Positions 1-10,099 of a DNA stretch of 30,842 bases are shown here, in pieces. The stretch covers positions 43,883-74,724 of the forward strand of contig JBNGIS010009993.1 in assembly GCA_049999725.1 (NCBI GenBank), read 5' to 3'. Below the pieces are notes generated by a model that was not told the DNA's origin, did no database searches, and saw only the letters and a list, made by a program, of their open reading frames with translations. How positions within the stretch are numbered: the stretch's first letter is position 1; the number at the start of each line of letters is the position of its first letter. The DNA comes from Haplomitrium mnioides. Taxonomy: Eukaryota; Marchantiophyta; Haplomitriopsida; Calobryales. The translations under genes and the position numbers were made by a program.

Positions 1-773
1 TCCTGGTTCAAAGTAGGGGCTGTTTATAGCTGTTGTTGATTTGTTTCTTAAACAAGGTTAGAGTCAAGAAAAAACATAGGAATTGTAGTTGTCAAGTATG
101 ACTCTATGCTTGCATAGGGTTTGTTGCTTTTAGTTTGAATCCAAAGCAGGCCAAGAGTGAAAAACAAGCGTAGAAATTGTTTTTGTTACCTTAGATGCAC
201 ATCAAGTTTAGATGCATATTGGGTTTTGTTGTTGTTGCTTTCAATCCATAGCCCAACTTGAAATTAACAAGATCAAGAATTATTGTTGTTGCTTGTGACC
301 CTATGCAAGCATAGGTTTTGTTCTAGTTTCTTTCAATTCCAAGCGCGACTACACACAAAGAAAGCCAAGAAATTGATGTTATTTTTAATCCTATGAGTAT
401 ATAGGTTTTACTGTTGTTTCTTTGAGTCCTATGCCTATATAGAGTTGATGCTAGCGTAGAAATTGTAGTTCAAGTTTGTGATCCTAATGGCACAAACGTT
501 TTGTTTTTCTCTTGTGGAATCTCTTGCGCTTGTTGAGTTAAAGACAAGTAAGCGGTCCTTGTTTCTTTAAGGTCACCTAGTTGTTGTGAATGCTATTCTA
601 ATTCTCCTACATTTAAATAGCACAATCATTGTTTTTAGTATTCACTTACTATGTTCGAAGTATTTGTTAATGTGGTTTTCAATGTTCTTTGTACTTGAAG
701 TTATCTTTTGAAATTTGATATATCAATACATGTTTCAGAGAACTATTTATATCTTTTTGGTGCTTTTGGATGA
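1..773 (+). repeat. Family A copy 1: intron-derived leader with TGC-GCA palindromes
   Basis: Non-coding stretch upstream of the copy 1 catalytic exon, matching the second intron of the full-length copy (14309-15056). It holds repeated short palindromes such as CTATGCTTGCATAGG (near 102-118) and CCTATGCAAGCATAGG (near 299-315), each followed by a T-rich spacer of the TTTGTTxTxGTTTCTTT type. The first 25 bases match a sequence also found where copy 2 and copy 4 break off, so this is probably the true left edge of the truncated copy. Degenerate CpG positions (TG or CA) within the palindromes suggest old deamination. Confidence 0.65.
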
Positions 774-2430
774 TGCAATCAAATGTAATCACCAATTTTT
801 CCTCATCGTGACCAACAAATACAAGAAAAAGAAAAACTTGCAAACCATAGAAGAAAACATTATGCCAATAGTCAAAAGTACTTGGGCATTTTGATTAATG
901 GAATGGATGAAAAGAAAACAGCCATTCCACACTGGTCTTCACCACCAAAAAACATCGATAAAGATTGTTTGCTAAGTGTGCATGTTGCTATTGTGTTAAT
1001 ATTCAATCATGCTCTTTCTTCAAAGGTCTTTTTAATTTATGAAAACTTGAGAAGCGACTCCAATTTGACAATTACAATGCTAAATATAATATTATGTGAT
1101 TTTGAAGAGCCGTTGCCTCCAACCTTGTATCTTTAGTTGGACAATATGATACGAGAGAATTTCATTTTATTTAGATATTTTAGTCTAATTATTGCCAAGA
1201 ATGTTTTCCAAAAAATCAAGGTGGGATTTTTTTTCAGTTGGCTATACTCACGATCAAATTGATCAAATGTTTAGCAGATTCTTAAAATGTTTGAAACGTG
1301 TCAAGTCTTTCATGATAATGAGTCTAGACTAAGCGCTACAGTTGTCTTATAATCCTAAACCACAAGTAACTCTTTTGATGGAGACTTGGGATTTCAAATT
1401 GTTTATGGAACAACATCTCTCTTTGGTTCAAATGATACATGATTCAAGTTCAAGTTGAGTGATTCAAAGTTAAAGATTTGGAGCAAACAATTTTCAATAA
1501 ATGAATTTTGGTTACTTTTAGATGGTATTTTTCAGCTCAAGTATTTACGTAAAGTGGATAGAAAAATTTTAAGTCCAATATTGATTTCTCTAAAGGTATA
1601 TTCTAAAATCAAATGATCTCAAAAGGAAGAAAGAAAAGTTGACACAGAGAAAGAGGTCTTTGCAATAAGGGACAACATAAGTGAGAACTGCTACAAGTTT
1701 TTTTACGATTTTTGATATTCAATGGTGGAATAAATTTTTCCTTGCCCAACAATAGATTGCAGGTTACATCCTTGAAAGAAAAAGACAAGGGCTTGAAGCA
1801 AAATTTACCTTTCCACCTTCACAATCTACAAATACTTGTAATGATTCTCAAAATGTTTGTTTAGTCTTCTAGTTTGACGCTCACTAGCCAGAGGAAGATG
1901 TTCTAGTAGAATATATGTTTTCTACACATCAAGCAATCTACGATAGACCACTTAGGCCACAAGAAAGGATTGTTTCACATCAAACAAGATACAAGCACAA
2001 ATTTGACATTCTACATGATTTGAAAGCTAAAAACTTTTATTTGTGTTGTTAAATTACGCAATCCAAATGACAAACCATTTTGGATTGCCAAAGTTCTCAA
2101 AATTTTGTCATTTGATGAGGAAGAGCCTCCCAACCCAAAACAAGTATGTAATCAATGGTTTTCTTGTGAGATTAATGATGCATTTTCTAAACAATACTTT
2201 TTAGAAAAAAATAGCACCAACAAAAGAAAAGCACAAATCCAATTACCTATTGATGTACTTTATATAACACAAATTACAATTTTGTCTTTTGATTTTATGA
2301 AATACATAAAGAAATCAATCCGGACGTGTGTGAAATAGATATAATCAATGTTATCAACATTGAGATAGACAGTGTTAATCTTGATAAATCTTCTAAAGCT
2401 AAATCTGAAAAGGTCAATACATGTGATTAA
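774..2430 (+). pseudogene. Family A copy 1: DUF7869-type transposase-like, C-terminal half, broken
   Basis: Starts at the same point as the catalytic exon of copy 3 (DDAIK-like beginning) and runs to a TAA at 2428-2430. Visible blocks are NGMDEKKT near 897-917 (family DGMDQ-K), the IDKDCL segment, LDNMIREN near 1137 and VGYTHDQIDQ near 1240-1270. These are the signatures of the plant/oomycete DUF7869 family, which I read as an RNase-H-fold transposase-like core. The last part (2080-2330) matches the C-terminal domain with the DEEEPPNPKQV motif. Many stops and indels; TAG at 1135 replaces the codon before LDN. There is no N-terminal half. It is tail-to-tail with copy 2. Confidence 0.75.
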
Positions 2431-3187
2431 AGCCATTTAAGAACCCTATTGTTTATTTTGTAATTTCAATTTATGTTGCAATTTAAGTTTGTTATTTTAT
2501 AAAGTATTTAAGAATTTTAAGAAATTTCTTGAATTTATATTTCATCTTGAACTTTTTACTGTAAATTATTCCAAGTTCATTCTTGTCATCTACGAATGAC
2601 ACTTAAACATTCAATCATAATCTTTATTAGATTTGTGAAATGTTTTTTGATTCAAAATATAATCATATTCTTTCCTACTATATTGGTTGCTAGAAGAATT
2701 TAATGTTTTGGCTACTAAATCTTTTGGTATTGATTTTTGGGATTGCTGAATCATTTGCCTAAATCAACTATTTAATCATTTTTAGCAAGGACTTTGACGT
2801 AAAACTTGAAGCCTCTAATGCGCTTTGACTCTGATGTAGAACGTTGAAACCTTTTCACTCTAAGATACCGATTTAGAAAACATAATCATAAGCGTGCCTA
2901 GACTTGATTGTGGAAAACATAACTTTAAGCGTACTGGGACTCTAGAAGTCGGAATCGTATGCGCGCATAACATTGATGCTCAAGTCAAAACCTCATGTGC
3001 ACAAAGACTTTGTTGCAAAACTCAAACCCTTTGTTGAGCCTAGTCTTTGTTGATGAGTCTTCAGATGTAGAACTCGAATTCCTATGCATACATAGACTTT
3101 GGTGTGAAAGTCGAATCCTTCTACATGCACAAACTATGATACTTAACTTTGAACCTTGTACATAAAAAGACTATCAGGTAGAACTTA
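2431..3187 (+). repeat. Family A copy 1: 3' flank with degenerate palindromic repeats
   Basis: AT-rich 3' region shared with copies 2 and 3 (TTTTGTAATTTCAATTTATG-type sequence), then from about 2870 an irregular series of units containing GTATGCGCGCATAAC (perfect TGCGCGCA at 2960-2967), CATGTGCACAAAGACTTTG and CTATGCATACATAGACTTTG. It ends abruptly at 3187 where a copia-like LTR begins. No gene seen. Confidence 0.6.
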
Positions 3188-3660
3188 TGTAGTAGAATCT
3201 CAAGACCAAATCCAAATGAGTAAAAACTCATAGTGAACTCTAATAGAGTTCTTCAACCAAGTGCCAATAAGGCAAGCAAAGCCACAACAAGATAACTCTG
3301 ATAGAGTTATGCAATTCAATGCCTAAGTTAAGACCAAGAGTGCAATCAAAAGCTAAGCAACCAAAGAACCCAAGTGATTTGAGAAGAACTCTAGAATAAG
3401 GAGTGGGGCTATGAAGACCTTCTATTTATACAAAAGAAGGATGTGTCATCCCTCTTTCTTCACTTATAAGTCACTTCCAATTTCAACCCTAAAATTGCTC
3501 ACTTAGAAGTCACTTCTAATTTCAACCCTAAAAACACTAGAAGTAACTTCGAATGCAAGTAATATTATCTTAAGTCAACCTTAAAAGTGACCCTCTACCA
3601 CTTCCTTCACTCCTCTCTGTTTTCTTATAAAAAGTACAACATAATGCTTGTACTATTGCA
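3188..3660 (-). mobile_element. Copia-like 3' LTR
   Basis: On the minus strand the segment begins TGCAATAGTA and ends TTCTACTACA, so it has TG...CA ends. It is preceded by a polypurine tract (AAGGTGGAGAT, plus positions 3663-3673) of the kind that adjoins the 3' LTR in plant Ty1/copia elements. A TATAAATAG box (minus strand, about 3426-3434) is followed by a short leader, as expected for U3/R. Length 473 bp is normal for copia. Only one LTR is present, so the element is truncated. No open protein is left. Confidence 0.65.
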
Positions 3661-3790
3661 TAATCTCCACCTTATAATCAATGACATCCTTGTCATGACT
3701 GGTAGTTTCAAATAATCAAACAACTTCTTGAGCATTCTAAGGGTTAGAACATGGCTTTTCAGAATCAAAAAGATAGTGGCTAGGGAAATT
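3661..3790 (-). mobile_element. Truncated internal end of the copia-like element
   Basis: About 130 bp upstream of the LTR on the minus strand, containing the polypurine tract next to the LTR. The far edge is approximate: near 3790 the sequence changes to the 3' flank of family A copy 2. No 5' LTR or primer binding site is visible. Confidence 0.4.
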
Positions 3791-4734
3791 TAATTAAGAG
3801 TATTGGTAAGAAACATCTCCAAGTTTTTGACTAGATTCTACCAAACAAAGGTTTTTAGTTCTGTAAGAGAGTCTTTGACCAATGTAGAATCTACATTCTA
3901 CTTGATAGTCTTTGTATGTAGAAGCTTGAGGGTTGTATCTCAAAAGTAGAACGAGTAGAAGGCTTGGACTTTCACTTGAAAGTCTATACATGCATAAGAG
4001 TCCAAGCTCAACATCTGAACAATCCACCCCAAAGTCTAGATGAGCATCAGAATACAAGCTCACCATCTCAACACTCCACCCCAAGGTCTATATGTGCATA
4101 ACCATCTGAGCTCAACATATGAACACTCTACAACAAAGACTATCAAGAACCTAGGTATTACGTTTCGCAGTAGAGTTTTTGCATGCACGAGGTTTCAACT
4201 TGCAAATCAAAGTCTATATGCGCATGGGGTTCAAACTTCTACAACTAAGGATATAGGTGCTAAAGGTTCTATTTTTTGCAACAAACTCTAAGCACGCTAA
4301 AGATTCTATTTTTTTGGTTCAAAATGTAAAGGTAAAGTGGGTGTAAATCTCTACATCTGAGTCAAAGCACGTTGAAGGTTTCCAGTTTTACATCAAAGTC
4401 CTTACAAACAAAAGATAAGTAGTCAATTTGGGCAGATGCTTTAGCAATACTAAGACAATAAACTCTCCTAGAAAACAATAAAGAAAGAAAGAACATACTT
4501 ACATTTTGGATAAGAAAATATTTTACAAACCAAGTGAAAATATTAACTAAAAATTCAATTTTCATTTACAAAAAAGAACATTTAACTTGGAATGATTTAC
4601 AGTAAAAAGTTCAAGGTGGCAAATAAATTCAACAAATTCCTTTATAATATTCTCAAGTGCTTTATAAAATAATATTATTAAATTACAATATAATTGAAAG
4701 CACACAATATACAATAAAATTCTTAAATTACTTT
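3791..4734 (-). repeat. Family A copy 2: 3' flank with a 52-bp tandem repeat
   Basis: Reads on the minus strand as the 3' flank of copy 2. At about 3966-4135 there are roughly three 52-bp units with a TTTGGGGTGGAGTGTT block and a decayed TATGxxCGCATA palindrome, matching the better array at 22434-22641. Further out (3791-3870) it shares CTTGGAGATGTTTCTT with the end of copy 3 (22780-22800). Non-coding. Confidence 0.65.
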
Positions 4735-6480
4735 TGTCACTCGTCTTAACTTCTTTAGATTCAGCTTCAAAAGATTCATCAAGATTTACTTGATCTGTCT
4801 TAGTATTAACACCAGTCATTGAATCTCTTTCAAACATATTAGGGTTGATTGCTTTTTGTCTTTCGTATTCAAATAGATTTGATTTAATGGTAGCTAAAGT
4901 GGTTTTCTTCAATTGGCTTTTTTGTATAAGAAGAAAATCAAAATGATATAATTGTGATTTATGTCACATCGAGTACATCAATATGCAACTTGGATTTGCA
5001 TTTCCCTTTTGTTGCTGCTATTTTTTTTGGAAAGTATTGGTTGAAAATGCATCCTCAGCCTCACAAACAAACCATTGAACACGTACTTGTTTCGAGTTTA
5101 AGGGTTCTTCCTTATCAAATAACAAAACTTGGAGGACTTTGGCAACCCAAAATGATCTGCCCTTTAGATCCAAAGATGCAACAACACAAATAGACATTCT
5201 AGCTATCATCTCGTATATATTGCCAAATTTGTGCCCGTATCAAGTGTTGTGCGAAATAGTCCTTTCTCGCGACCTAGGTGCTCCATCATAGATTGCTCAA
5301 CATGTAGAAAGTACTTGCCGTATTGGAGTATCTTCTTCTGTATGCTGAGCATCAAACTGAGAACCTAGACAATATTTTGAGAATCATTACAAGTAATTGT
5401 CGATTGTGAAGGTGGAAAGGTGAATTATGCTTCGAGTCTTCATCTTTTTGTTTCAAAGATGTAGCCACAATCTCTTATTGGGCAAGAAAAAAGCCATTCC
5501 GCCATTTAATATCAAAATCTGTAAAGAACTTGTACTAGTTCTCACTTATGTTGTCCCTTATCACAAAGACCACATGCTCGACATCAACTTCTGTTTCTCC
5601 CTTTTGAGATCATTTGATTTCAGAATATGCCTTGAAAAGAATCAACATTGAACTTAAAATTTTGTTTTCCTTTTTAGGTAGGTACATGAGTTGACAAATA
5701 CCATCTGGAGGTAACCAAAACTCATCTCTTGAAAACTATTTGCTCCAAATCTTTGTCTTGGAATCAATCAACTGGAACTTGAATTTTTGATTAAAGGTAA
5801 TATAATGTATCCTTTGAACTAGAGAAGGACATTGTTGCATAAAAATTTTAAAATCCCAAGCTTCCATCAAAAGAGTTACTTGAGGTTTAGGATTATAAAA
5901 TAATTGTAGCACCTCGCAAAGACTCGTAATCATAAAAGCTTTGACACGTTTCAAATGTTTTGAGCATTTGCTGAGCATTCAATCAATTTGATCATGAGTA
6001 TGGCCAATGATGAGAAATCCCATCTTGATTTTTCAAGAAAAATTCTTGGAAAAAAAAAGACTAAAAATCCAAATAAGATGGAATTCTTATTCTCTCGTGT
6101 CGTGTTGTCTATTTTGAAGATACAAAGTTAGAGGCAGTGGCCTTTCAAAGTCACATAATATTTTATAGAGCACACTAATTATCAAATTAGAATTTCTTCT
6201 CAAGATTTTGTAGGTTAAGAAGATCTTTGAAGAAAAAGCATGATTGAATATTAAGGCACCAACAACATACGCACCCACTAAACAATCTTTATCAATGTTT
6301 CTTGGTGGCAAAGGCCAGCGTAGAATAGTAGTTTTCTTTAAATCCATTCTATCAATAACAATCCCAAGTACTTTTGACCATTAGCATAACATTTTCTTCG
6401 ATGGTTTGCAAGTTTTGTTCTTTCTTTGATTTGTTGGTCATGATGAATAAACAGTTGGTGATTATATTTGATTGCTTATC
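4735..6480 (-). pseudogene. Family A copy 2: DUF7869-type transposase-like, C-terminal half, broken
   Basis: Minus-strand copy of the catalytic and C-terminal parts. The fragment read at 6347-6087 carries PPRNIDKDCL and the NTTREN block (DNTTRENKN after a one-base shift near 6115), keeping the Arg codon CGA that is TGA in copy 3. IGHTHDQID follows near 5995, keeping the family His and Asp that copy 3 lost. The C-terminal domain is at 5209-5018 (GRSFWVAKVLQVL, then KQVRVQWFVCE). The tail at 4912-4735 has the EYERQK and FEAESKEVKTSD segments; the normal stop is changed to AAA. Several frameshifts; no N-terminal half. Confidence 0.75.
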
Positions 6481-7242
6481 ACAAAGCACAAAAGACATAA
6501 AAGAAGTTCAGTAAAACATATGTCGATGTTTCAAACTTCAAAAAACAACCTCAAGTGCTAAAAATATTCAAATTATCTAAAACAAATGTTTGGATTGGTA
6601 GAAGTGAAAATCTATATAAAGATTAAAAGTAAACTTTAGCTAATTCAAATAAAGAAGAATCTAAATACCATTCACAATAAGTACTTGTATTTGAATTGAA
6701 ATAAACAAAAGTTTTGATTAGAGAAAAGCAAGATTTGTGCACAAAAGAACACAAACTGGAATTATAATTTCAAAGGTAACTTGGACTTTTTGTTCAAAAA
6801 GAATTAAAAAAAAACTAGAACAAATCTTATGCGTGCAAAAGATCAGTGGAGACAATAACTAATCATATGTGCACATTAGACCAAAAGCAATAATACCAAT
6901 ATTGTGGCTTTCTTTGACTATTGTTGCAACTAGTTTTGAAAGAAACAAGAACAAAACCTATGCGCACATAGGATTTACAAACCACAAAAAAGATTCTTGT
7001 TATTGTTTATCTAGCAAAGGAATCTTAATTCAAAGCAATAAAAGCAAAACTTATTGCAAGGCTAAGGTCACCACCAACAATCAAATCCATTTTCTTGTTT
7101 AATTCAATTGAAGACAAGGCTTGGAATCAAACTAAAAACAATAGACCCTATGTGAGCATACATTTTTTTCTCACAACTTAAGTTGCTAAAGTTTAGTCGA
7201 CTCAAATCTTGTTTGAATAGCCGCTACTTTGAGCCAAGAATT
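6481..7242 (-). repeat. Family A copy 2: intron-derived leader with palindromes
   Basis: Minus-strand counterpart of 1-773 and of the copy 3 intron. It holds palindrome-plus-spacer units such as CCTATGCGCACATAGG (rc near 6958-6973) and ATGCTCACATAGGG (rc near 7147-7160). Its outer edge (7216-7242) is the break-point sequence AATAGCCGCTACTTTGAGCC, found in related form at 3-25 and 23502-23526. Short reading frames here are not supported as genes. Confidence 0.6.
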
Positions 7243-7559
7243 GCTATTGAGTTCTTGTTTCACTTGGTAATCAGAAATTTTTTTTTGTGGTTTGGTATTG
7301 AAAAATATCAATTTTGCATTTGTTATCTTTTTTTCATAAAGAAACTCGTTTTTTAGAAATAAAAATTGCTTATTTTACATTGAGATTATATTTGAAAATT
7401 TTCTTTATACACCTTAGAAAACAAGCATTTTGGTTATTGAAATATTGTATTAAAACCTCACACTATTGTGAATACACTAAATTCATCAAAAATAAAATAA
7501 AATATATATCTTTTTATGAAAAAAAATTACAGGCAAACGTGAATGTCTAGTCGAGTATG
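7243..7559. other. AT-rich spacer, nothing recognised
   Basis: Very AT-rich, with homopolymer runs and no conserved motif that I recognise. It separates the break-off edge of family A copy 2 from the tandem repeat downstream of family B copy I. Either end of the composite element could lie here, but I see no clear terminal inverted repeat. Confidence 0.4.
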
Positions 7560-7930
7560 GACTTTGAATCAGACCTTGAGCATCGTAGCTATTAAATCAT
7601 ATGCAAGTATAGACTCCGAATGAGAATCCTAAAGCCTATGCGTGCTTAGACTTTGAACAAGAACAATAAAGGTATGCACGTATGTACTTTGAACTAGAAC
7701 CCTAAAGCCTTTGCACGCCAAGATTTTAAACAAGAACCCTAAGGCCTATGCACACATAGACTTTGAACAAGAACCTTTTGGCTTATGCGTGCATGGACTT
7801 TGAACAATAACCTTAAAGCTTACGCGAGTATAGACTCCAAACGAGAACTAAAAAGCTTATGTGCACATAGACTCTATACAAGAATGTAAAGCTTGAGCGG
7901 CCAAAGATTGAAAGAGTTCATGTACAAGCC
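7560..7930 (-). repeat. 37-bp tandem repeat downstream of family B copy I
   Basis: From about 7624 to 7886 there are about seven units of 37 bp (GAACCCTAAxGCCTATGC, then xxxCATAGACTTTGAACAA), with degenerate units on each side. Each contains a form of the TATGCGCGCATAGACTTTG palindromic core that is typical of family A flanks, but with a different spacer length. It lies 3' of the family B gene, as the 52-bp array lies 3' of family A. Confidence 0.8.
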
Positions 7931-8110
7931 TTTGTGCACATGGACTCCAAAACATTCTTAGACTAGTAATTGACTCCAAACCATTCTTGGACTAACAATT
8001 AACTCAAACCATTCTTAGGCGCACCAAATTGAATCATGATGAAATGACTTGAAATAGATTGAGAGTGCAACAAGTTGAAACTTTAGCAAATAAAACCTTG
8101 TAAAAAATGC

Positions 8111-8116
8111 TTTATT
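8111..8116 (-). promoter_or_regulatory. Poly(A) signal AATAAA for family B copy I
   Basis: AATAAA on the minus strand, about 30 bp past the inferred original stop (TGA at 8146-8144). Position and composition fit a near-upstream polyadenylation signal. Single-motif evidence. Confidence 0.45.
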
Positions 8117-8143
8117 AATAACACAATTTGTTCAAACAAATGC

Positions 8144-8762
8144 TCAGGCTCTATCCTCCTCGGGAGGAATGGTCTTGTCTAAATCCAAAGGCTAAGCATC
8201 TACAACCGCTAGAGAGTCCAAGCAAGACTTTCGAAGCCCAAATATTGCGATAGAGTCATCAATAGCACCTACAGTATCAAGAGGAATAGGTTCCTTACGG
8301 TATGCATAAACTATCTGTGACTCAGTCACATTGGATGGCAAAGAAGCCATTGTCAAAACCCTCTTAGGATTGTAGATAGATTGACGTCTATCAAATTCCA
8401 CCACGATGCAATTTTGCATCAGCTTTAAAGCACAGACAAGGTCTGTGCCTGACCTATAGCAAAGATCTAGGATCCAATCTTGCTCTGTTGACAAATGGTC
8501 GATGAAAAAATCATAAAGAGCTTGCATCTTCTGATAAAAATTGACAAGAACATCATCTTTTGGATGTTTAAGCTTGGCAGAAACCACAAGACAACTACAA
8601 ACACTACGCATGATCTGCCAAAGAAGTCATGTCAAACGAGCAAGCTACAAATTAAAAAGTCTCATGATCCTCTTCCCTTCTTTCGTCCACTAGCCCACAG
8701 TCCAATATTCGTAGGCATGTGCAATTTTGTGACCACCAGAATGATGAATGTTGCTTTTGTCT
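8144..8762 (-). pseudogene. Family B copy I: last exon, beta-class DNA methyltransferase motifs I and II
   Basis: The minus-strand exon begins after a T-rich tract and CAG acceptor (8765-8763). Its best part is an open stretch of 139 residues (8611-8192). It reads DWILDLCYRSGTDLVCALKL, an SAM-binding motif I (D-L-C-x-x-SGT, 8467-8444), then CIVVEFDRRQ, the acidic strand-2 motif. HPKDDVLVNFYQKMQALYDF upstream resembles the helix before motif I in PF01555-type N6/N4 methyltransferases. Because DIPYG-like motif IV lies in the preceding exon, the motif order is IV then I, the beta-class order. A TAG at 8194-8192 interrupts an acidic tail (PLDLDKTIPPEEDRA) that ends at TGA 8146-8144; from the pattern elsewhere this TAG was probably CAG. 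Two substitutions in motif I (YR where the family has small residues) suggest loss of function. Confidence 0.7.
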
Positions 8763-8809
8763 CTGTAAAAAGAAAAACAAACAAATCAAACATTGCAACC
8801 AAAATACAA

Positions 8810-8909
8810 NNNNNNNNNNNNNNNNNNNNNNNNNNNNNNNNNNNNNNNNNNNNNNNNNNNNNNNNNNNNNNNNNNNNNNNNNNNNNNNNNNNNNNNNNNN
8901 NNNNNNNNN
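8810..8909. other. Assembly gap, 100 N
   Basis: Exactly 100 N, the usual placeholder for a gap of unknown size. It falls in or beside the intron between the last two exons of family B copy I. Confidence 0.99.
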
Positions 8910-9424
8910 AACAGACTTCCGAAAGGTCATCCTTGACGATGCCAAATTGCTACGACGAATGTGTAATAACAAAAGACCAAAAATCTGATGTTGTAATTGC
9001 CGCAAAAGATGAAACTATGTTAAAAATGTCATATTTTGAAAAGGGTTCAGAATCATCATGCTTAAATTCCTTAAGGTTGTAACCGTATGGAATATAACCA
9101 ATAACCAAAGTGAACCACCTAGGTTTCACAAAGCCCTTCAACTATCGAGCATTGGCCTCCTTGTGGACTTAGAAAATGCCACATTGAGACCATTGACATA
9201 AGACATTAAATCTTCTTCCTTGTCTCTCACAACTCCTTCAGTTGTAAGAGATGCAACACCATTTTGCTGCATTGCTTTCCACTCTCTAGCATTTTGGCAG
9301 TGGAGAAGAAAAGCTAAAGAATATGAAACTAAGATGGGAGCATGGTCTTGATCTTCATATGCTTCTTCAACCCCTGATTTTTTTCAACATTTTGCAGCTG
9401 TTGTCAATTTTTTAGCCAACTGCC
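8910..9424 (-). pseudogene. Family B copy I: methyltransferase exon with motif IV
   Basis: Minus-strand exon homologous to 28564-29100 of copy II. From its start it reads QLAKKL and GVEEA, an AREWKAMQQN block, EEDLMSYV, then GFVKPRWFTL and YIPYG (9096-9082), HDDSEPFSK and ITTSDFWSFVIT. YIPYG aligns with DISYS in copy II, so the ancestral catalytic motif was probably DIPYG, a (D/N/S)-x-P-Y motif IV. The first Asp is now Tyr, so this copy should be inactive. A TAG before QFGIVKDDLSEVC aligns with Gln in copy II. Frameshifted near 9150. The exon start is either of two AG sites near 9422 and 9427. Confidence 0.7.
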
Positions 9425-9946
9425 CTATGAAAGTTTACACAAAAAAAATACAAAAAACATTATAAAGAGACAAAAAATTATATGCTAGAGAGGGACACTG
9501 AATTCCTTGCGTGCATGGACTTTACATTACCTACGGGTAGGGACTTTCAAGTTCATGCTTGCATGGACTGCGAAGTTCATGTGCGCATGGACTGCGAAGT
9601 CCATGTGGGCATGGACTTTGCTATCAAGACACACCTGGACTACAAAGTCCTTTCGCACTTGGACTAGGAAGTCTATGCGCGCATGGGCTTTGATGTCCAT
9701 ATGAGCATGGACTTTGATCTCCGTGCGAGCATGGACTACAAAGTCCATGCACACATGGGCTTTAAAGTCCATGGGCGCATGGAGATCAAAGTCCATTTGC
9801 ACGAGGACTTTGTAATCCCTGCAAGCATGGACTTCACAATCCATGCACGCATGGACCCTAAACCTTTTTTTTGAAACAAAGAACAACTTACAATAAATTC
9901 AATGCAACTCCACAGAAATGAATGTGGCGTGAAAATAAGAACTTAC
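9425..9946 (-). other. Family B copy I intron 2
   Basis: Bounded by a GTAAGT donor (9946-9941) after the FEKLL codons, the same place as the GTAAGT donor of copy II (28137). The acceptor side is near 9424. Most of the intron is the palindromic array 9497-9865. Conserved splice positions in two diverged copies support this as a real intron. Confidence 0.65.
9497..9865. repeat. 24-bp palindromic tandem array (about 15 units)
   Basis: Each unit joins two palindromes: a GGACTTTGAAGTCC-like block and a CATGCGCGCATG-like block, for example GCATGGACTACAAAGTCCAT. Since 24 is divisible by three and the unit is nearly its own reverse complement, both strands stay open and encode similar 8-residue repeats (M-D-x-x-V-H-A-x). 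These frames reach 119 codons (9886-9527) but sit inside an intron of family B, so I do not call them genes. A perfect TGCGCGCA lies at 9676-9683. Confidence 0.85.
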
Positions 9947-9999
9947 CAAAAGTTTCTCGAAGCTTGAATAGAACGTAGCCATCTTAGACTCCTTAGTGT
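9947..9999 (-). pseudogene. Family B copy I: end of the ParB-like exon
   Basis: Short exon fragment with the residues TKESKMATFYSSFEKLL, matching SKESKMSSFYSNFEKLF at the end of the copy II large exon (28136). It stops at the gap at 10000; the rest of the exon is lost to the gap or to the LTR copy beyond it. Confidence 0.7.
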
Positions 10000-10099
10000 N
10001 NNNNNNNNNNNNNNNNNNNNNNNNNNNNNNNNNNNNNNNNNNNNNNNNNNNNNNNNNNNNNNNNNNNNNNNNNNNNNNNNNNNNNNNNNNNNNNNNNNN
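10000..10099. other. Assembly gap, 100 N
   Basis: Exactly 100 N, a placeholder. It separates the family B copy I exon from the LTR-like block. Confidence 0.99.

Noticed and set aside
3188-3790. Solo LTR
   Set aside because: The polypurine tract and about 120 bp of internal sequence adjoin one side, so it is a truncated 3' end rather than a solo LTR.
7243-7559. Terminal inverted repeat of the composite element against 22830-23500
   Set aside because: Both regions are AT-rich with scattered similarity only; no clear inverted match by eye.
9497-9865. CRISPR-like array of short palindromic repeats
   Set aside because: No unique spacers: whole units repeat in tandem, in a eukaryotic intron, with no cas genes.
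9482-9886. Long open frames on both strands as repeat-protein genes
   Set aside because: They are produced by the self-complementary 24-bp array and lie inside an intron with conserved splice sites.
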